Shown in pieces: positions 1 to 7,617 of a stretch of DNA of 64,000 nt. The stretch is from assembly GCA_963733105.1 (NCBI GenBank), contig CAVTCB010000007.1, positions 165,874 to 229,873 of the forward strand, given 5' to 3'. The notes under the pieces are model-generated. The model was not told the DNA's origin. It ran no database searches and worked only from the letters and a program-made list of their open reading frames with translations. Each line of letters begins with the position of its first letter. Within the stretch, counting starts at the first letter, position 1. The DNA comes from JAFAYN01 sp963733105 (lineage in GTDB: Bacteria; Gemmatimonadota; Gemmatimonadetes; Longimicrobiales; Longimicrobiaceae). A program made the translations under genes and the position numbers.

Positions 1-401
1 GCCTGGAGGTGACGGAGAGCGTGCTGGTGGAGAGCCCCGACGCCGCGGCCGCCACCCTGGGGCTCCTCAAGGCGCTGGGAATCCAGGTGCACCTGGACGA
101 CTTCGGGACCGGGTACTCGTCGCTCAGCCTGCTCCACCGCCTCCCGCTGGACGCGCTCAAGGTGGACCGCTCGTTCGTGGGTCGGATGGGGCCGGACGGG
201 GACGCGGACACCATGGTGCGCACCATCACCGCGCTGGCCAGCAGCCTGGGGCTCGCCATCGTGGCCGAGGGGGTGGAGACGCCGGAGCAGCTCGCCGCCC
301 TGCGGGCTCTGGGGTGCGACTCCGCGCAAGGGTTCCTGTTCTCGCACCCGCTGGACGCCACCGCCACCCGTGCTTTGCTGGACGAGGACCCGGTCTGGTA
401 G
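1..401 (+). CDS. EAL-domain cyclic-di-GMP phosphodiesterase, C-terminal part
   Basis: The frame is open from the left edge, so the gene starts outside the window. The visible 132 residues are the C-terminal half of an EAL domain, the fold that hydrolyses cyclic di-GMP to pGpG. The metal-binding LEVTES motif lies at the very start, followed by DDFGTGYSSL, the lysine of KVDRSFV, the glutamate of VAEGVET and the closing QGFLFSHPL. All these catalytic landmarks are intact, so an active phosphodiesterase is likely. Any sensor or GGDEF domain would be upstream and cannot be seen. A structured repeat begins 18 nt after the stop codon. Confidence 0.93.
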   Translation, partial: LEVTESVLVESPDAAAATLGLLKALGIQVHLDDFGTGYSSLSLLHRLPLDALKVDRSFVGRMGPDGDADTMVRTITALASSLGLAIVAEGVETPEQLAALRALGCDSAQGFLFSHPLDATATRALLDEDPVW

Positions 402-419
402 AGGGGAAGATCGGGATTC

Positions 420-552
420 GGGCGTGCCCCCCGCTGGCGCGGGGGTCGGGCTGCGGCTCCGTAGGGAACGATACAACCGTTCCCAACGGAGTCGAGCCCC
501 GGCAAACCGCGCCGGGTCTCGCCCCTTCGGGCTCGCATCCCTCACGCAACTG
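420..552 (+). repeat. Four-hairpin dispersed repeat, copy 1
   Basis: This is the first of eight copies in the window (others near 10.6, 25.3, 35.1, 39.1, 43.8, 55.6 and 56.2 kb). It runs from GGGCGTGCC to CTCACGCAACTG, 133 bp. Four hairpins can be drawn: CCCCCGC/GCGGGGG with loop TGGC; CTCCGT plus GGGAACG pairing with CGTTCCC plus ACGGAG around loop ATACAAC; CCCGGC/GCCGGG around an AAACCGC loop; and GCCC/GGGC with loop CTTC. It begins 18 nt after the EAL gene stop, in the sense direction. No coding role is evident. Together with the palindromes at 571-611 and 656-702 it fills the gene-free stretch 402-710. Confidence 0.9.
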
Positions 553-570
553 CTTTCCGTACCTGTAGTT

Positions 571-611
571 CTCCCCTCCCCTGCTTGCGGGGGAGGGGTC
601 GGGGGTGGGGG
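571..611 (+). repeat. REP-like G/C palindrome, copy a
   Basis: A run of CTCCCCTCCC, a short centre, then GGGGGAGGGG and a G-rich tail can fold into one strong hairpin. It follows copy 1 of the four-hairpin repeat after a short spacer. Similar units occur at 7491, 10737, 25410, 56061 and, inside an NRPS gene, 62023. Confidence 0.7.
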
Positions 612-655
612 CCTGCCACGACACCGTGGAAGGTGAGAATCGAAGCGTGGAGATG

Positions 656-702
656 CCCCTCCCCCGGAACGGGGGAGGGTGGCGGCTCTAGGCCGCCGGG
701 TG
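656..702. repeat. Double G/C hairpin after the DoxX-like gene
   Basis: CCCCTCCCCC pairs with GGGGGAGGG, followed directly by GGCGGC pairing with GCCGCC. The unit lies just past the stop codon of the leftward DoxX-like gene and could serve as its terminator, although no T-tract follows. It resembles but is not identical to the other REP-like palindromes. Confidence 0.5.
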
Positions 703-710
703 GGGGCGCC

Positions 711-968
711 CTACCGCCCGACGAGCCGGAGCGTGCGGTCGCGGCGGGCCCAGGCGATGGAGGCCGTCACCAGGAGGAGCGCCCCGCCCACCTCCAGAGC
801 GCCCGTCAGGTAGCGGAACCACTGCCCCGCCCCGATCGCCTCGAACGACGCCACCATCTCCGGCGCGCCGGCCAGCTTGGAGAACCCGGCCATCCCCAGC
901 ATGGCCGCCGCCCCCACCTGCAGGACCCACAGGGCCACGTTCCGCGCCCGGCCGCGGTTGACCTGCAT
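711..968 (-). CDS. Short DoxX-like membrane protein (probably truncated)
   Basis: The 85-residue product begins MQVNRGRARNVALW and has two hydrophobic segments (about residues 10-28 and 52-70) separated by FSKLAG, a pattern typical of the first half of DoxX-family membrane proteins. Family members usually have four membrane helices and roughly 120-150 residues, so the last two helices are absent. The frame ends in LVGR and is followed at once by G/C palindromes, so loss of the 3' half by repeat insertion or deletion is plausible. A short AT-rich stretch upstream (969-1015) is unusual here and probably contains its promoter. A terminator separates it from the upstream marR gene. Function of the remnant is doubtful. 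Confidence 0.6.
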   Translation of the reverse strand: MQVNRGRARNVALWVLQVGAAAMLGMAGFSKLAGAPEMVASFEAIGAGQWFRYLTGALEVGGALLLVTASIAWARRDRTLRLVGR

Positions 969-1018
969 GGCTGCAATTTACTTGGATGTAAAGTACATAT
1001 ATGAACTACAGATGTGTT

Positions 1019-1041
1019 AAAAAGGACCCGGTGAAGGGTCC
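1019..1041 (-). terminator. Intrinsic terminator of the MarR gene
   Basis: Read leftward, GGACCC and GGGTCC form a stem around a six-base loop, followed by a run of five T. It starts a few bases after the marR stop codon and separates marR from the DoxX-like gene. Confidence 0.75.
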
Positions 1042-1047
1042 CTCCGT

Positions 1048-1488
1048 CTACTCGTGCGCGTCCAGCCGCTCCAGCAGGCGTGCGAGCCGCTCCTGGTCCT
1101 CCGCCGAGAGGGTGCCGAGGATCTCCTCCTCGGCGGCGGCCTGGGCGCGGGCGCCGGCCTCGTAGCTGCGCCGGCCCTCGTCCGTGATCGCCGCCAGCAC
1201 GCTGCGGCGGTCGCTGGGGTCCGGGAGGCGGCGCACCAGCCCGTCGCCCTCCAGCCGGTCCACCAGCTGCGTCACGTTGGAGCGCACGCAGGACAGCCGC
1301 TCCGCCAGCTGCCCCAGCGGGATCGGGTCGCCCGCCGACAGGTGGCGCAGCACCCCCATCTTCGCCAGCGACAGCCCCACCGGCTCCAGGCTCCGCTCGA
1401 TGCGGTCGCCCACGGCCGACCCGGCGTGCAGGATGCGCATCGCCAGGGGATAACCCGTGCAGGCCCGTTCCACGACAGCTTCGTTCAT
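1048..1488 (-). CDS. MarR-family transcriptional regulator
   Basis: The 146-residue protein starts MNEAVVERACTG and has the MarR fold: an N-terminal dimer helix, a winged helix-turn-helix with recognition helix CVRSNVTQLVDRLE (about residues 79-92) and the wing signature LVRRLPDPSDRRSVLAAIT. MarR proteins are dimeric repressors that usually leave DNA on binding small aromatic ligands. A perfect palindrome overlaps its start codon, suggesting autorepression. The divergent neighbour is a LacI-type regulator with its own operator. The ATG at 1486-1488 is chosen because the frame further upstream is only an antisense shadow of other genes. Confidence 0.92.
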   Translation of the reverse strand: MNEAVVERACTGYPLAMRILHAGSAVGDRIERSLEPVGLSLAKMGVLRHLSAGDPIPLGQLAERLSCVRSNVTQLVDRLEGDGLVRRLPDPSDRRSVLAAITDEGRRSYEAGARAQAAAEEEILGTLSAEDQERLARLLERLDAHE

Positions 1489-1497
1489 ACCTGAACG
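1482..1497. promoter_or_regulatory. Palindromic operator at the marR start
   Basis: CGTTCA and TGAACG form a perfect inverted repeat around four bases. It includes the marR start codon, so a bound MarR dimer would block transcription or translation start. Binding by this MarR is inferred from position. Confidence 0.6.
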
Positions 1498-1543
1498 ATA
1501 CCACTTTCCGGCGTCCGCGTCAAGCGCTCCCGAAACAAAACTC

Positions 1544-1572
1544 TTGACTTCCACTCTGCTAATACGTATTAG
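1544..1572 (+). promoter_or_regulatory. lacI-type gene promoter, apparently giving a leaderless mRNA
   Basis: TTGACT (1544-1549) and TATTAG (1567-1572) are 17 nt apart. The expected transcription start, about seven bases downstream, coincides with the ATG at 1579, and there is no Shine-Dalgarno sequence. The -10 box lies inside the operator palindrome. Confidence 0.6.
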
Positions 1573-1573
1573 C
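1558..1573. promoter_or_regulatory. LacI-family operator
   Basis: GCTAATACGTATTAGC is a perfect 16-bp palindrome with a central CG, the classic form of a LacI/GalR operator. It overlaps the -10 box of the regulator promoter and ends five bases before the ATG, so autorepression is the simplest reading. Confidence 0.8.
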
Positions 1574-1578
1574 ATTCC

Positions 1579-2631
1579 ATGTCCTCGCCCCCTCCCCGCC
1601 CCGTCACCGCGCACGACGTCGCCCGGAAGGCGGGAGTGTCCCAGGCCACCGTGTCGCTGGTGCTGGGGGGGAACCCCCGGGCGCGGATCGCCGCGGCCAC
1701 GCGGGAGCGGGTGTGGATGGCGGCCGAGGAGCTGGGGTACCGCCCCAACCTCCTGGCCCGCGGGCTGGTGCGGGGGCGCTCGTACGCGCTGGGGGTGATC
1801 GTTCCCGACCTGGGGAACCCCTTCCTGCTGGAGGTGGTGCGGGGGATCGAGCGGGTGGGCGCCGAGGCCGGGTACGCCGTGCTCCTCTGCGACGCCCGGG
1901 AAACCTCCCCGGTCCGCCACCTGGAGACGCTCCGGGCGCGGCAGACGGACGGGGTGATCCTGGACGCGGTGGCCGCGGAGGCGATCCCCGCCCCCGACCT
2001 GGCCGACCTCAACGTGGTGGTGGTGGAGCACCCCGCGGGCCCCTGGCCCGGGGTGGCGAGCGACGCCGAGGCGGCCGGGCGGCTGGCCGCGGAGCACCTG
2101 CTGGGGCTGGGGCACCGGGAGCTGGCCTTCGTGGGCCCCGCCACCGGGGAGCACGCCTTCCGGATGCGGGAGCGGGGCTTCGCCAGGACGCTCCGCGACG
2201 CCGGGGTGGCCCTCCCCTCCCCCCGGCTGCGCAGGGCCCCGGCCACGGTGGCCGGGGGGGAGGCGGCGATGCGGGCCCTGCTTGCGCGCCCCCCCCGCCC
2301 CACCGCCGTGTTCTGCGCCAACGACCTGCTGGCGCTCGGCGCCCTCAAGGCGTGCGCGGTGGCCGGGGTGGCCGTCCCGGGGGAGATGTCGGTGGCCGGG
2401 TGCGACGACATCGAGATGGCGCGGGTGGTCACGCCGGAGCTGACCACCGTCGCCGTCCCCGCCCGGGAGCTGGGCGCCCGCGCCGCCCGGATGCTCCTCC
2501 GCCAGCTGGAGGGGAAGCCCGACCCGCGCCCCGGGCGGCTCCTCCCCGTGAAGCTGGTGCCCCGGGGGACCACGGCCGAACCCCAGGGGACAGGGGACAG
2601 GGGACAGGGGACAGCCGGCAACGGCGGATAG
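1579..2631 (+). CDS. LacI/GalR-family transcriptional regulator
   Basis: The 350-residue protein has the LacI N-terminal helix-turn-helix and hinge (VTAHDVARKAGVSQATVSLV, residues about 8-27; hinge helix NLLARGLVRG) followed by a periplasmic-binding-protein-like sugar domain (VIVPDLGNPF, VFCANDLLALG, VAGCDDIEMA). It should repress a carbohydrate-related gene in response to a small ligand; the target is not obvious, though the KAS III-like gene follows after 36 bp. The last residues (EPQGTGDRGQGTAGNGG) are not part of the fold: they are read through four tandem GGGGACA units, so the tail looks like a repeat expansion that displaced the original stop. Confidence 0.93.
   Translation: MSSPPPRPVTAHDVARKAGVSQATVSLVLGGNPRARIAAATRERVWMAAEELGYRPNLLARGLVRGRSYALGVIVPDLGNPFLLEVVRGIERVGAEAGYAVLLCDARETSPVRHLETLRARQTDGVILDAVAAEAIPAPDLADLNVVVVEHPAGPWPGVASDAEAAGRLAAEHLLGLGHRELAFVGPATGEHAFRMRERGFARTLRDAGVALPSPRLRRAPATVAGGEAAMRALLARPPRPTAVFCANDLLALGALKACAVAGVAVPGEMSVAGCDDIEMARVVTPELTTVAVPARELGARAARMLLRQLEGKPDPRPGRLLPVKLVPRGTTAEPQGTGDRGQGTAGNGG
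2586..2613. repeat. Four tandem GGGGACA units
   Basis: Four perfect 7-bp units lie at the 3' end of the lacI-type gene and encode its low-complexity tail. The reverse complement of the same unit recurs at 7580-7607, so this is a dispersed heptamer repeat. Confidence 0.85.
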
Positions 2632-2667
2632 GGCTTCGCCATTCACGCACACACGCACTCGCTCTCC

Positions 2668-3684
2668 ATGCGCCACGCGGTCGTCGCCGGAACCGGATCG
2701 TACGTCCCCCCGAGGGTGGTCACCAACGCGGAGCTCTCCGCCGCGCTGGGAGAGGACGTGGACCCCTTCGTGTCGGGGACGCTGGGGATCCGCGAGCGGC
2801 GGTGGTGCGGCCCGGACGAGTCCACGGCGGACCTGGCGGAGCGGGCGGCGCTCCGGGCGCTGGAGGACGCGGGCGTCGGCGCGGACGGGGTGGACCTGCT
2901 GATCGTCTCCACCGACACGCCGGAGTACGTGTCCCCCGCCACCGCCTCGGTGCTGCACGGGCGGCTGGGGATGCGACCCGACGTGGGGACCTTCGACCTC
3001 AACGCCGCCTGCTCGGGGTTCGCCGCGGCGCTGGACACGGCGTGGAAGTTCATCCGCGCCGACGAGCGCTACCGGCGCGTGCTGGTGGTGGCCGCCTACG
3101 CCATGTCCCGCTACCTGGACCCGCTCGACAAGAAGACGGTGACCATCTTCGCGGACGGCGCCGGGGCGGTGGTGCTGGAGGCCTCGGAGGAGCCGGGGGT
3201 GCTGGCCTCCGAGCTGGCGGCGGACGGGCGGCTGGCGGGGGGGATGGGGGTGTTCGCGGGGGGGACGGCGGAGCCCGTCACGGAGGCGGTGCTCCGCGAC
3301 GGTTATCGAAACCGCCTCCGCTTCGTGGAGAAGTACCCCCGGGAGGTCAACGAGGAGGGGTGGCCGCGCATCGCCCGCTCGGTGCTGGGGCGCGCGGGGA
3401 GGACCGTGGGCGACGTGGAGCTCTGGCTCTGGACGCAGGTGAACCGCTCCACCATCGAGACCGTCATGGACCGGCTGGGAGAGCCCATGCGCAAGGCGCA
3501 CACGGTGATGGACCGCTGGGGATACACCGGCTCCGCCTGCCTCCCCATGGCGCTGGACGACGCCGCGCGCGCCGGCCGCCTCCGCCCCGGCGACCTGGTG
3601 GTGCTGACCGGCTCCGGGGCGGGGCTGGCCATGGGGTGCGTCGCCCTCCTCTGGACCCGCGGCGGAGGGAACGGCCGTGGCTGA
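2668..3684 (+). CDS. KAS III-like (thiolase-fold) enzyme with altered catalytic residues
   Basis: The 338-residue protein matches 3-oxoacyl-ACP synthase III (FabH) in length and fold. The nucleophile is present in LNAACSGF (Cys115). The other two members of the triad are replaced: the family HQAN motif reads TQVN (Thr256 for His) and GNTSAAS reads GYTGSAC (Tyr286 for Asn). FabH uses Cys-His-Asn for decarboxylative condensation, so this protein probably performs acyl transfer or another non-decarboxylating step, or has lost activity. The 3' end overlaps the acyl-CoA synthetase gene by 8 bp, which points to a joint role in activating and transferring an acyl group. Confidence 0.85.
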   Translation: MRHAVVAGTGSYVPPRVVTNAELSAALGEDVDPFVSGTLGIRERRWCGPDESTADLAERAALRALEDAGVGADGVDLLIVSTDTPEYVSPATASVLHGRLGMRPDVGTFDLNAACSGFAAALDTAWKFIRADERYRRVLVVAAYAMSRYLDPLDKKTVTIFADGAGAVVLEASEEPGVLASELAADGRLAGGMGVFAGGTAEPVTEAVLRDGYRNRLRFVEKYPREVNEEGWPRIARSVLGRAGRTVGDVELWLWTQVNRSTIETVMDRLGEPMRKAHTVMDRWGYTGSACLPMALDDAARAGRLRPGDLVVLTGSGAGLAMGCVALLWTRGGGNGRG

Positions 3685-5479
3685 GACGATGGTGTCCGTG
3701 TTCCGCGAGCGCGCGGCGCGCCTGGGCGACCGCGCGGCGCTCCGCGTGCTGGCGGCCGGGGGCGCCCCGCGCGACGAGACCGTCTCCTGGCGCGAGTGGG
3801 GGGAGCAGGCGCGGCGCTTCGCGGCGGCGCTGGTGGCGGCGGGGCACCGCCCGGGGGAGGCGGTGGCCGTGTTCGCGGGGAACCGCCTCCTCTGGCCGGT
3901 GGCCGACCTGGGGACGCTCCTGGCGGGCGGGGTGGGGGTGGGGATCTACCCCACCGCCAGCCCCGAGCAGGTGCGCCAGGTGCTGGCGGACTGCGGGGCC
4001 GCGGTGCTGGTGGTGGACACCCCGGAGCGGCTCTCGCTGGTCACCCAGCTCCGCGCCGGCCTCCCCGGGCTGCGCACGGTGGTGTGCCAGCGGCTCCGCC
4101 CCTCGCGCACCTGGACGCTGGGGTGGGAGGAGTGGCTGGCGCGCGGGGCCCGGGCGCTGGAGCACGGCCGGGGGGTGGCGGAGGAGCTGGAGCGCCGGGC
4201 CGCGCGCCTGGGGCCCGACGACACGGCGGTGCTCATCTACACCTCCGGCTCCACGGGGGAGCCCAGGGGGGCGCGGATCACCCACCGCTGCCTCCTGGAG
4301 TCGGCGCTCTCCATCCAGCAGACGCTGGGGCTGGGGGAGGCCGACACCGGGCTCTCCTTCCTCCCCTTCTGCCACGGCGCCGAGCGCATCTTCGGGCTGT
4401 ACACGCGGATCGTGTGCGGGATGGAGGCGGGGCTGGTGGAGGACCACGCCCGCGTCCCCGAGGCGGCGCGCGCCTACGGCCCCACCGTCTTCGGCGGGCT
4501 CCCCCGCTTCTACGAGAAGGCGTACGAGGCGCTGCGCGCGGAGGAGGAGGGCGCCTCCGGCGAGGAGCGCGGGCGCTGGGCGCGCACGCTGGAGCTGGGC
4601 CGCGCCCGCTCGCGGCTGCGGCAGGCGGGGGAGCCGGTCCCGCCGGAGCTCGAAGAGGAGTGGCGCGCCGCGGGGGCCCCGCTCTTCGCCCGGGTCTCGG
4701 CGCTCTTCGGCGGGCGGGTGCGGCGCGCCACCTCGGGCGGGGCGACGCTCCCCGGGGCGGTGGCGGAGTACCTGGACGCCCTGGGGCTCACCGTGCTCGG
4801 CGCCTACGGGATGACCGAGCACCTGTGCGTGGCCTTCAACCGCCCCGGCCACTACACGCTGGACTCCTCCGGCCCGCCGATGCCCGGGACCGAGCTGCGC
4901 GTGGCGGAGGACGGGGAGGTGAGGGTGCGGCGCGGGCCGCTCACCTTCGCCGGCTACCACGGCCGCCCGGAGGCCACCCGCGACGCCTTCACCCCGGACG
5001 GGGAGTGGCTCCTCACCGGCGACCTGGGGGAGGTGGGGGCGGACGGGTGCCTGCGGATCACCGGGCGCAGGAAGGAGCTGATCGCCCTGTCCAGCGGGAA
5101 GAAGGTGGCCCCGCTCCCCATCGAGGGGCTCCTGGTGCAGGACCCCTGGATCGGGCAGGCCATGCTGTACGGCGAGGGGCGGCGCTTCGTCACCGCGCTC
5201 CTGGCGCTCCGCCGTCCGGTGGTGGAGGCGTGGGCCCGCGAGCGCGCCCTCCCCCACGACTACCCCGACCTGCTGGGGCACCCGGAGGTGGTGTCGCGGG
5301 TGCAGGAGGCGGTGGACCGGGTGAACGCCCGCCTCGCCCGCCCCGAGCAGGTGCGCCGCTGGACCCTCCTGGAGCGCGAGCTCTCCCCCGAGGAGGACGA
5401 GCTGACCCCCACGCTGAAGCTGCGCCGCCCCGTGGTCGCGGAGCGCTACCGCGACCGCATGGAAGCCCTCTACTCCTGA
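3677..5479 (+). CDS. Long-chain acyl-CoA synthetase (AMP-forming)
   Basis: This 600-residue ANL-superfamily enzyme has the P-loop-like YTSGSTGEPRG (about residues 188-198), the YGMTEH motif, the ribose-binding TGDLGEV and the hinge-region GRRKELI. The long-chain FadD15-type layout, with an insertion rich in Glu/Arg between the motifs, fits long-chain fatty acids. It activates a carboxylic acid to acyl-AMP and then acyl-CoA. It starts with GTG at 3677 inside the end of the KAS III-like gene, and the downstream small membrane protein begins 4 bp after its stop, so the genes are likely cotranscribed. Confidence 0.92.
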   Translation: MAETMVSVFRERAARLGDRAALRVLAAGGAPRDETVSWREWGEQARRFAAALVAAGHRPGEAVAVFAGNRLLWPVADLGTLLAGGVGVGIYPTASPEQVRQVLADCGAAVLVVDTPERLSLVTQLRAGLPGLRTVVCQRLRPSRTWTLGWEEWLARGARALEHGRGVAEELERRAARLGPDDTAVLIYTSGSTGEPRGARITHRCLLESALSIQQTLGLGEADTGLSFLPFCHGAERIFGLYTRIVCGMEAGLVEDHARVPEAARAYGPTVFGGLPRFYEKAYEALRAEEEGASGEERGRWARTLELGRARSRLRQAGEPVPPELEEEWRAAGAPLFARVSALFGGRVRRATSGGATLPGAVAEYLDALGLTVLGAYGMTEHLCVAFNRPGHYTLDSSGPPMPGTELRVAEDGEVRVRRGPLTFAGYHGRPEATRDAFTPDGEWLLTGDLGEVGADGCLRITGRRKELIALSSGKKVAPLPIEGLLVQDPWIGQAMLYGEGRRFVTALLALRRPVVEAWARERALPHDYPDLLGHPEVVSRVQEAVDRVNARLARPEQVRRWTLLERELSPEEDELTPTLKLRRPVVAERYRDRMEALYS

Positions 5480-5483
5480 CCCC

Positions 5484-5978
5484 ATGGCAAAGCGCGCCTC
5501 CCTCGCCGCCCTGCTCGCCGCCACGCTCCTGATCGCCGCGGCGTACGCCTCCGCCTTCCTCCCCGGCGACCCGCCGCCCTGGGCCGCCTGGGCCATGGCG
5601 CTGGGGACCGCCGTCGTCATGGTGGCCTCCATGGCGCTCGGCGCCGCCCGCCGCGGCGGGATCGGCCGGCTGGGGCTCCCCTTCGCGGGGACCTTCGTGA
5701 TCCTGGCCGGCGGCTTCGCGGCGGCGATGCTCCTCCCCGCGGAGGGGCCGGGCTCGCCGCTCTTCCTGGGGCTCCCGCTCCGCGCCGCCATCGTCCTGGT
5801 GGGGGTGGGGCTCCTCCCCCTGCTCTTCCTCCCCCTGGCCTACGCCCTGACCTTCGACGAGATGACGCTGAGCGAGGCGGACCTGGAGCGGGTGCGGCGC
5901 GCCGCCCGCGAGCTGCGCGAGGGAGCGACGGCGGCGACGGCGGCCGAGCCCGCCCCCCTGCCCGCGGAGGTCCCGTGA
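5484..5978 (+). CDS. Small membrane protein of unknown function next to a symporter
   Basis: The 164-residue product has about four membrane helices (around residues 5-25, 33-53, 66-86 and 99-122) and a charged C-terminal helix (TLSEADLERVRRAARELREG). I do not recognise a family. It starts 4 bp after the acyl-CoA synthetase stop and overlaps the following sodium:solute symporter by 4 bp. Translation coupling suggests it is an accessory subunit of the symporter, but this is inferred only from position. Confidence 0.75.
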   Translation: MAKRASLAALLAATLLIAAAYASAFLPGDPPPWAAWAMALGTAVVMVASMALGAARRGGIGRLGLPFAGTFVILAGGFAAAMLLPAEGPGSPLFLGLPLRAAIVLVGVGLLPLLFLPLAYALTFDEMTLSEADLERVRRAARELREGATAATAAEPAPLPAEVP

Positions 5979-7486
5979 CCGTCCCCGCGCTCCTCCAGAC
6001 CGGCGAGCTCCCGCGGCTCGCCCAGCCGACGATCGTCGCCGTGGCGGTGGTCTACTTCGTCGTGGTGGGGGCGATCGGGGCGTGGGCCACCCGCCGCACC
6101 CGCACCGCCAGCGACTTCTTCGTGGCGGGCGAGGGGATCGGGCTGTTCGCGCTGACGCTGGCGGCGATGTCGGCCACGCTCTCGGGGTTCGCCTTCATCG
6201 GCGGGCCGGGGCTGGTCTACACGGTGGGGCTGGGGGCCATGTTCCTCCTCCTCCCCGCCCCGATCACCGCCTCCATGACCTCGTGGGTGCTGGCGAAGCG
6301 GATGCGCCTCCTGGCCGAGGTGCGGGGGACCATCACCGTCCCCGACGCCATCGGGGCGCGCTACCGCTCGCCGGCGGCGCAGGGGCTCTCCGCCGTGGCG
6401 ATCCTGGTGGCGGTGGTGGGCTACATGGCCACCAACATCCTGGCCCTGGGGCTGGTGATCGACTCCATCTTCGGGACGGGGCTGGGCTGGGGGGTGTGGA
6501 TCGGGATGGCGGTGGTGCTGGGCTACTCGGTGGCGGGGGGGATCATGGCCGGGATCTACACGGACATGTTCCAGGGGACGCTGATGGCGGTGGCCTCGGT
6601 GCTGGTCTTCGTCTACACGCTCCGCGTGGGCGGCGGGATGGGGGAGATCTCCCGCACCCTGCTGGAGGCGGACCCGGCGTTCCTGGGGCCGTTCGGGAAG
6701 ATGGGGCCGCTGGCGGCGCTCTCGCTGTTCTTCGTGTTCGGGGTGGGCTCCATGGGGCAGCCCCACGTGGTCCACAAGTTCTACATGCTCCGCGACCCGC
6801 GGAAGCTGAAGTGGTACCCGCTCCTGGTGACCGTGGCGCTGATCGTCACCATGCTCCTGTACTTCGGGGTGGGGGTGGCGACCCGGGCGCTGGTGGCCGA
6901 GGGGCGGATGGAGGCGCTCGCGCGCCCGGACGACGCCACCCCCTTCTTCCTCCTCCGCTACACCCCGGTCTTCCTTGCCGCGCTGGTCTTCTCCGGCGTC
7001 GCGGCGGCCATCATGAGCACGGTCAACTCGTTCATGAGCATCGGCGCGGCGGCGCTCACCCACGACATCCCGGTGGCGCTGGGGCGGCGGGTGGAGAACG
7101 AGCTGTTCTGGGGCCGGGTGTCCACGGTGGCGATCTCGGTGGCGGCGGCGGCGCTGGCGCTCCTCCCCGGCGCACTGGTGGCCTTCCTGGGGATCTTCGG
7201 GTGGGGGCTGTTCGCCTCCACCCTGGTCCCCGCGCTCGCCATCGGCCTCAACTGGGAGGGCGCCACCCGGGAGGGCGCCGTCGCCTCCATCTCCGTGGGG
7301 CTGGTGGTGACGCTCCTCTTCGAGACCCTCGCCTACTTCAAGCTGTACGCCTTCCCCACCGGGGTCACGGTCTCCGGCCTGTCGCTGGTGCTCGCCATCC
7401 TGGTGTTCTTCGGGGTGTCGTGGCTCACCCGCGCGCGCGCCGCCGCGCAGCTCGACGCGGACGTCCGCCTGGTGATGGAGGTGTGA
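5975..7486 (+). CDS. Sodium:solute symporter (SSS family)
   Basis: The 503-residue protein has about 13 hydrophobic segments and SSS-family signatures: SDFFVAGEGIG near the N-terminus, GGIMAGIYTDMFQG in the middle, and GAAAIMSTVNSFMSIGAAALTHDI-type residues around 345-370 (the conserved AAxMSTxxS sodium-site region). Such carriers import acids, amino acids or sugars with Na+. Given the acyl-CoA synthetase and KAS III-like enzyme in the same operon, a carboxylate substrate is plausible. The GTG start overlaps the preceding gene by 4 bp. Confidence 0.92.
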   Translation: MTVPALLQTGELPRLAQPTIVAVAVVYFVVVGAIGAWATRRTRTASDFFVAGEGIGLFALTLAAMSATLSGFAFIGGPGLVYTVGLGAMFLLLPAPITASMTSWVLAKRMRLLAEVRGTITVPDAIGARYRSPAAQGLSAVAILVAVVGYMATNILALGLVIDSIFGTGLGWGVWIGMAVVLGYSVAGGIMAGIYTDMFQGTLMAVASVLVFVYTLRVGGGMGEISRTLLEADPAFLGPFGKMGPLAALSLFFVFGVGSMGQPHVVHKFYMLRDPRKLKWYPLLVTVALIVTMLLYFGVGVATRALVAEGRMEALARPDDATPFFLLRYTPVFLAALVFSGVAAAIMSTVNSFMSIGAAALTHDIPVALGRRVENELFWGRVSTVAISVAAAALALLPGALVAFLGIFGWGLFASTLVPALAIGLNWEGATREGAVASISVGLVVTLLFETLAYFKLYAFPTGVTVSGLSLVLAILVFFGVSWLTRARAAAQLDADVRLVMEV

Positions 7487-7490
7487 AAGC

Positions 7491-7535
7491 ACCCCCCTCC
7501 CCCGGCCCCTCCCCCGCAAGCGGGAGAGGGGAGAA
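7491..7535 (-). repeat. REP-like G/C palindrome, copy b
   Basis: This is a reverse-orientation copy of the CTCCCCTC...GGGGGAGGGG family, placed directly after the symporter stop codon. It could act as a hairpin at the mRNA 3' end. Confidence 0.65.
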
Positions 7536-7579
7536 CGACGGGGCGCCGGGGGTTTCCAAAGCGGTCGTAGTGGCTGGCT

Positions 7580-7607
7580 GTCCCCTGTAACCTGTCCCCT
7601 GTCCCCT
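7580..7607. repeat. TGTCCCC heptamer repeats
   Basis: Four 7-bp units, one degenerate (TGTAACC), are the reverse complement of the GGGGACA units at 2586-2613. They end 10 bp before the MaoC-type gene. Confidence 0.75.
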
Positions 7608-7617
7608 GGTTTTCCGA

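Noticed and set aside
2586..2613. Possible CRISPR array
   Set aside because: The units are contiguous heptamers without spacers, and no cas gene is in the window.
2668..7486. Olefin (OleABCD) biosynthesis cluster
   Set aside because: Only a KAS III-like and an acyl-CoA synthetase gene are present; OleB, OleC and OleD are missing and the KAS III triad is incomplete.
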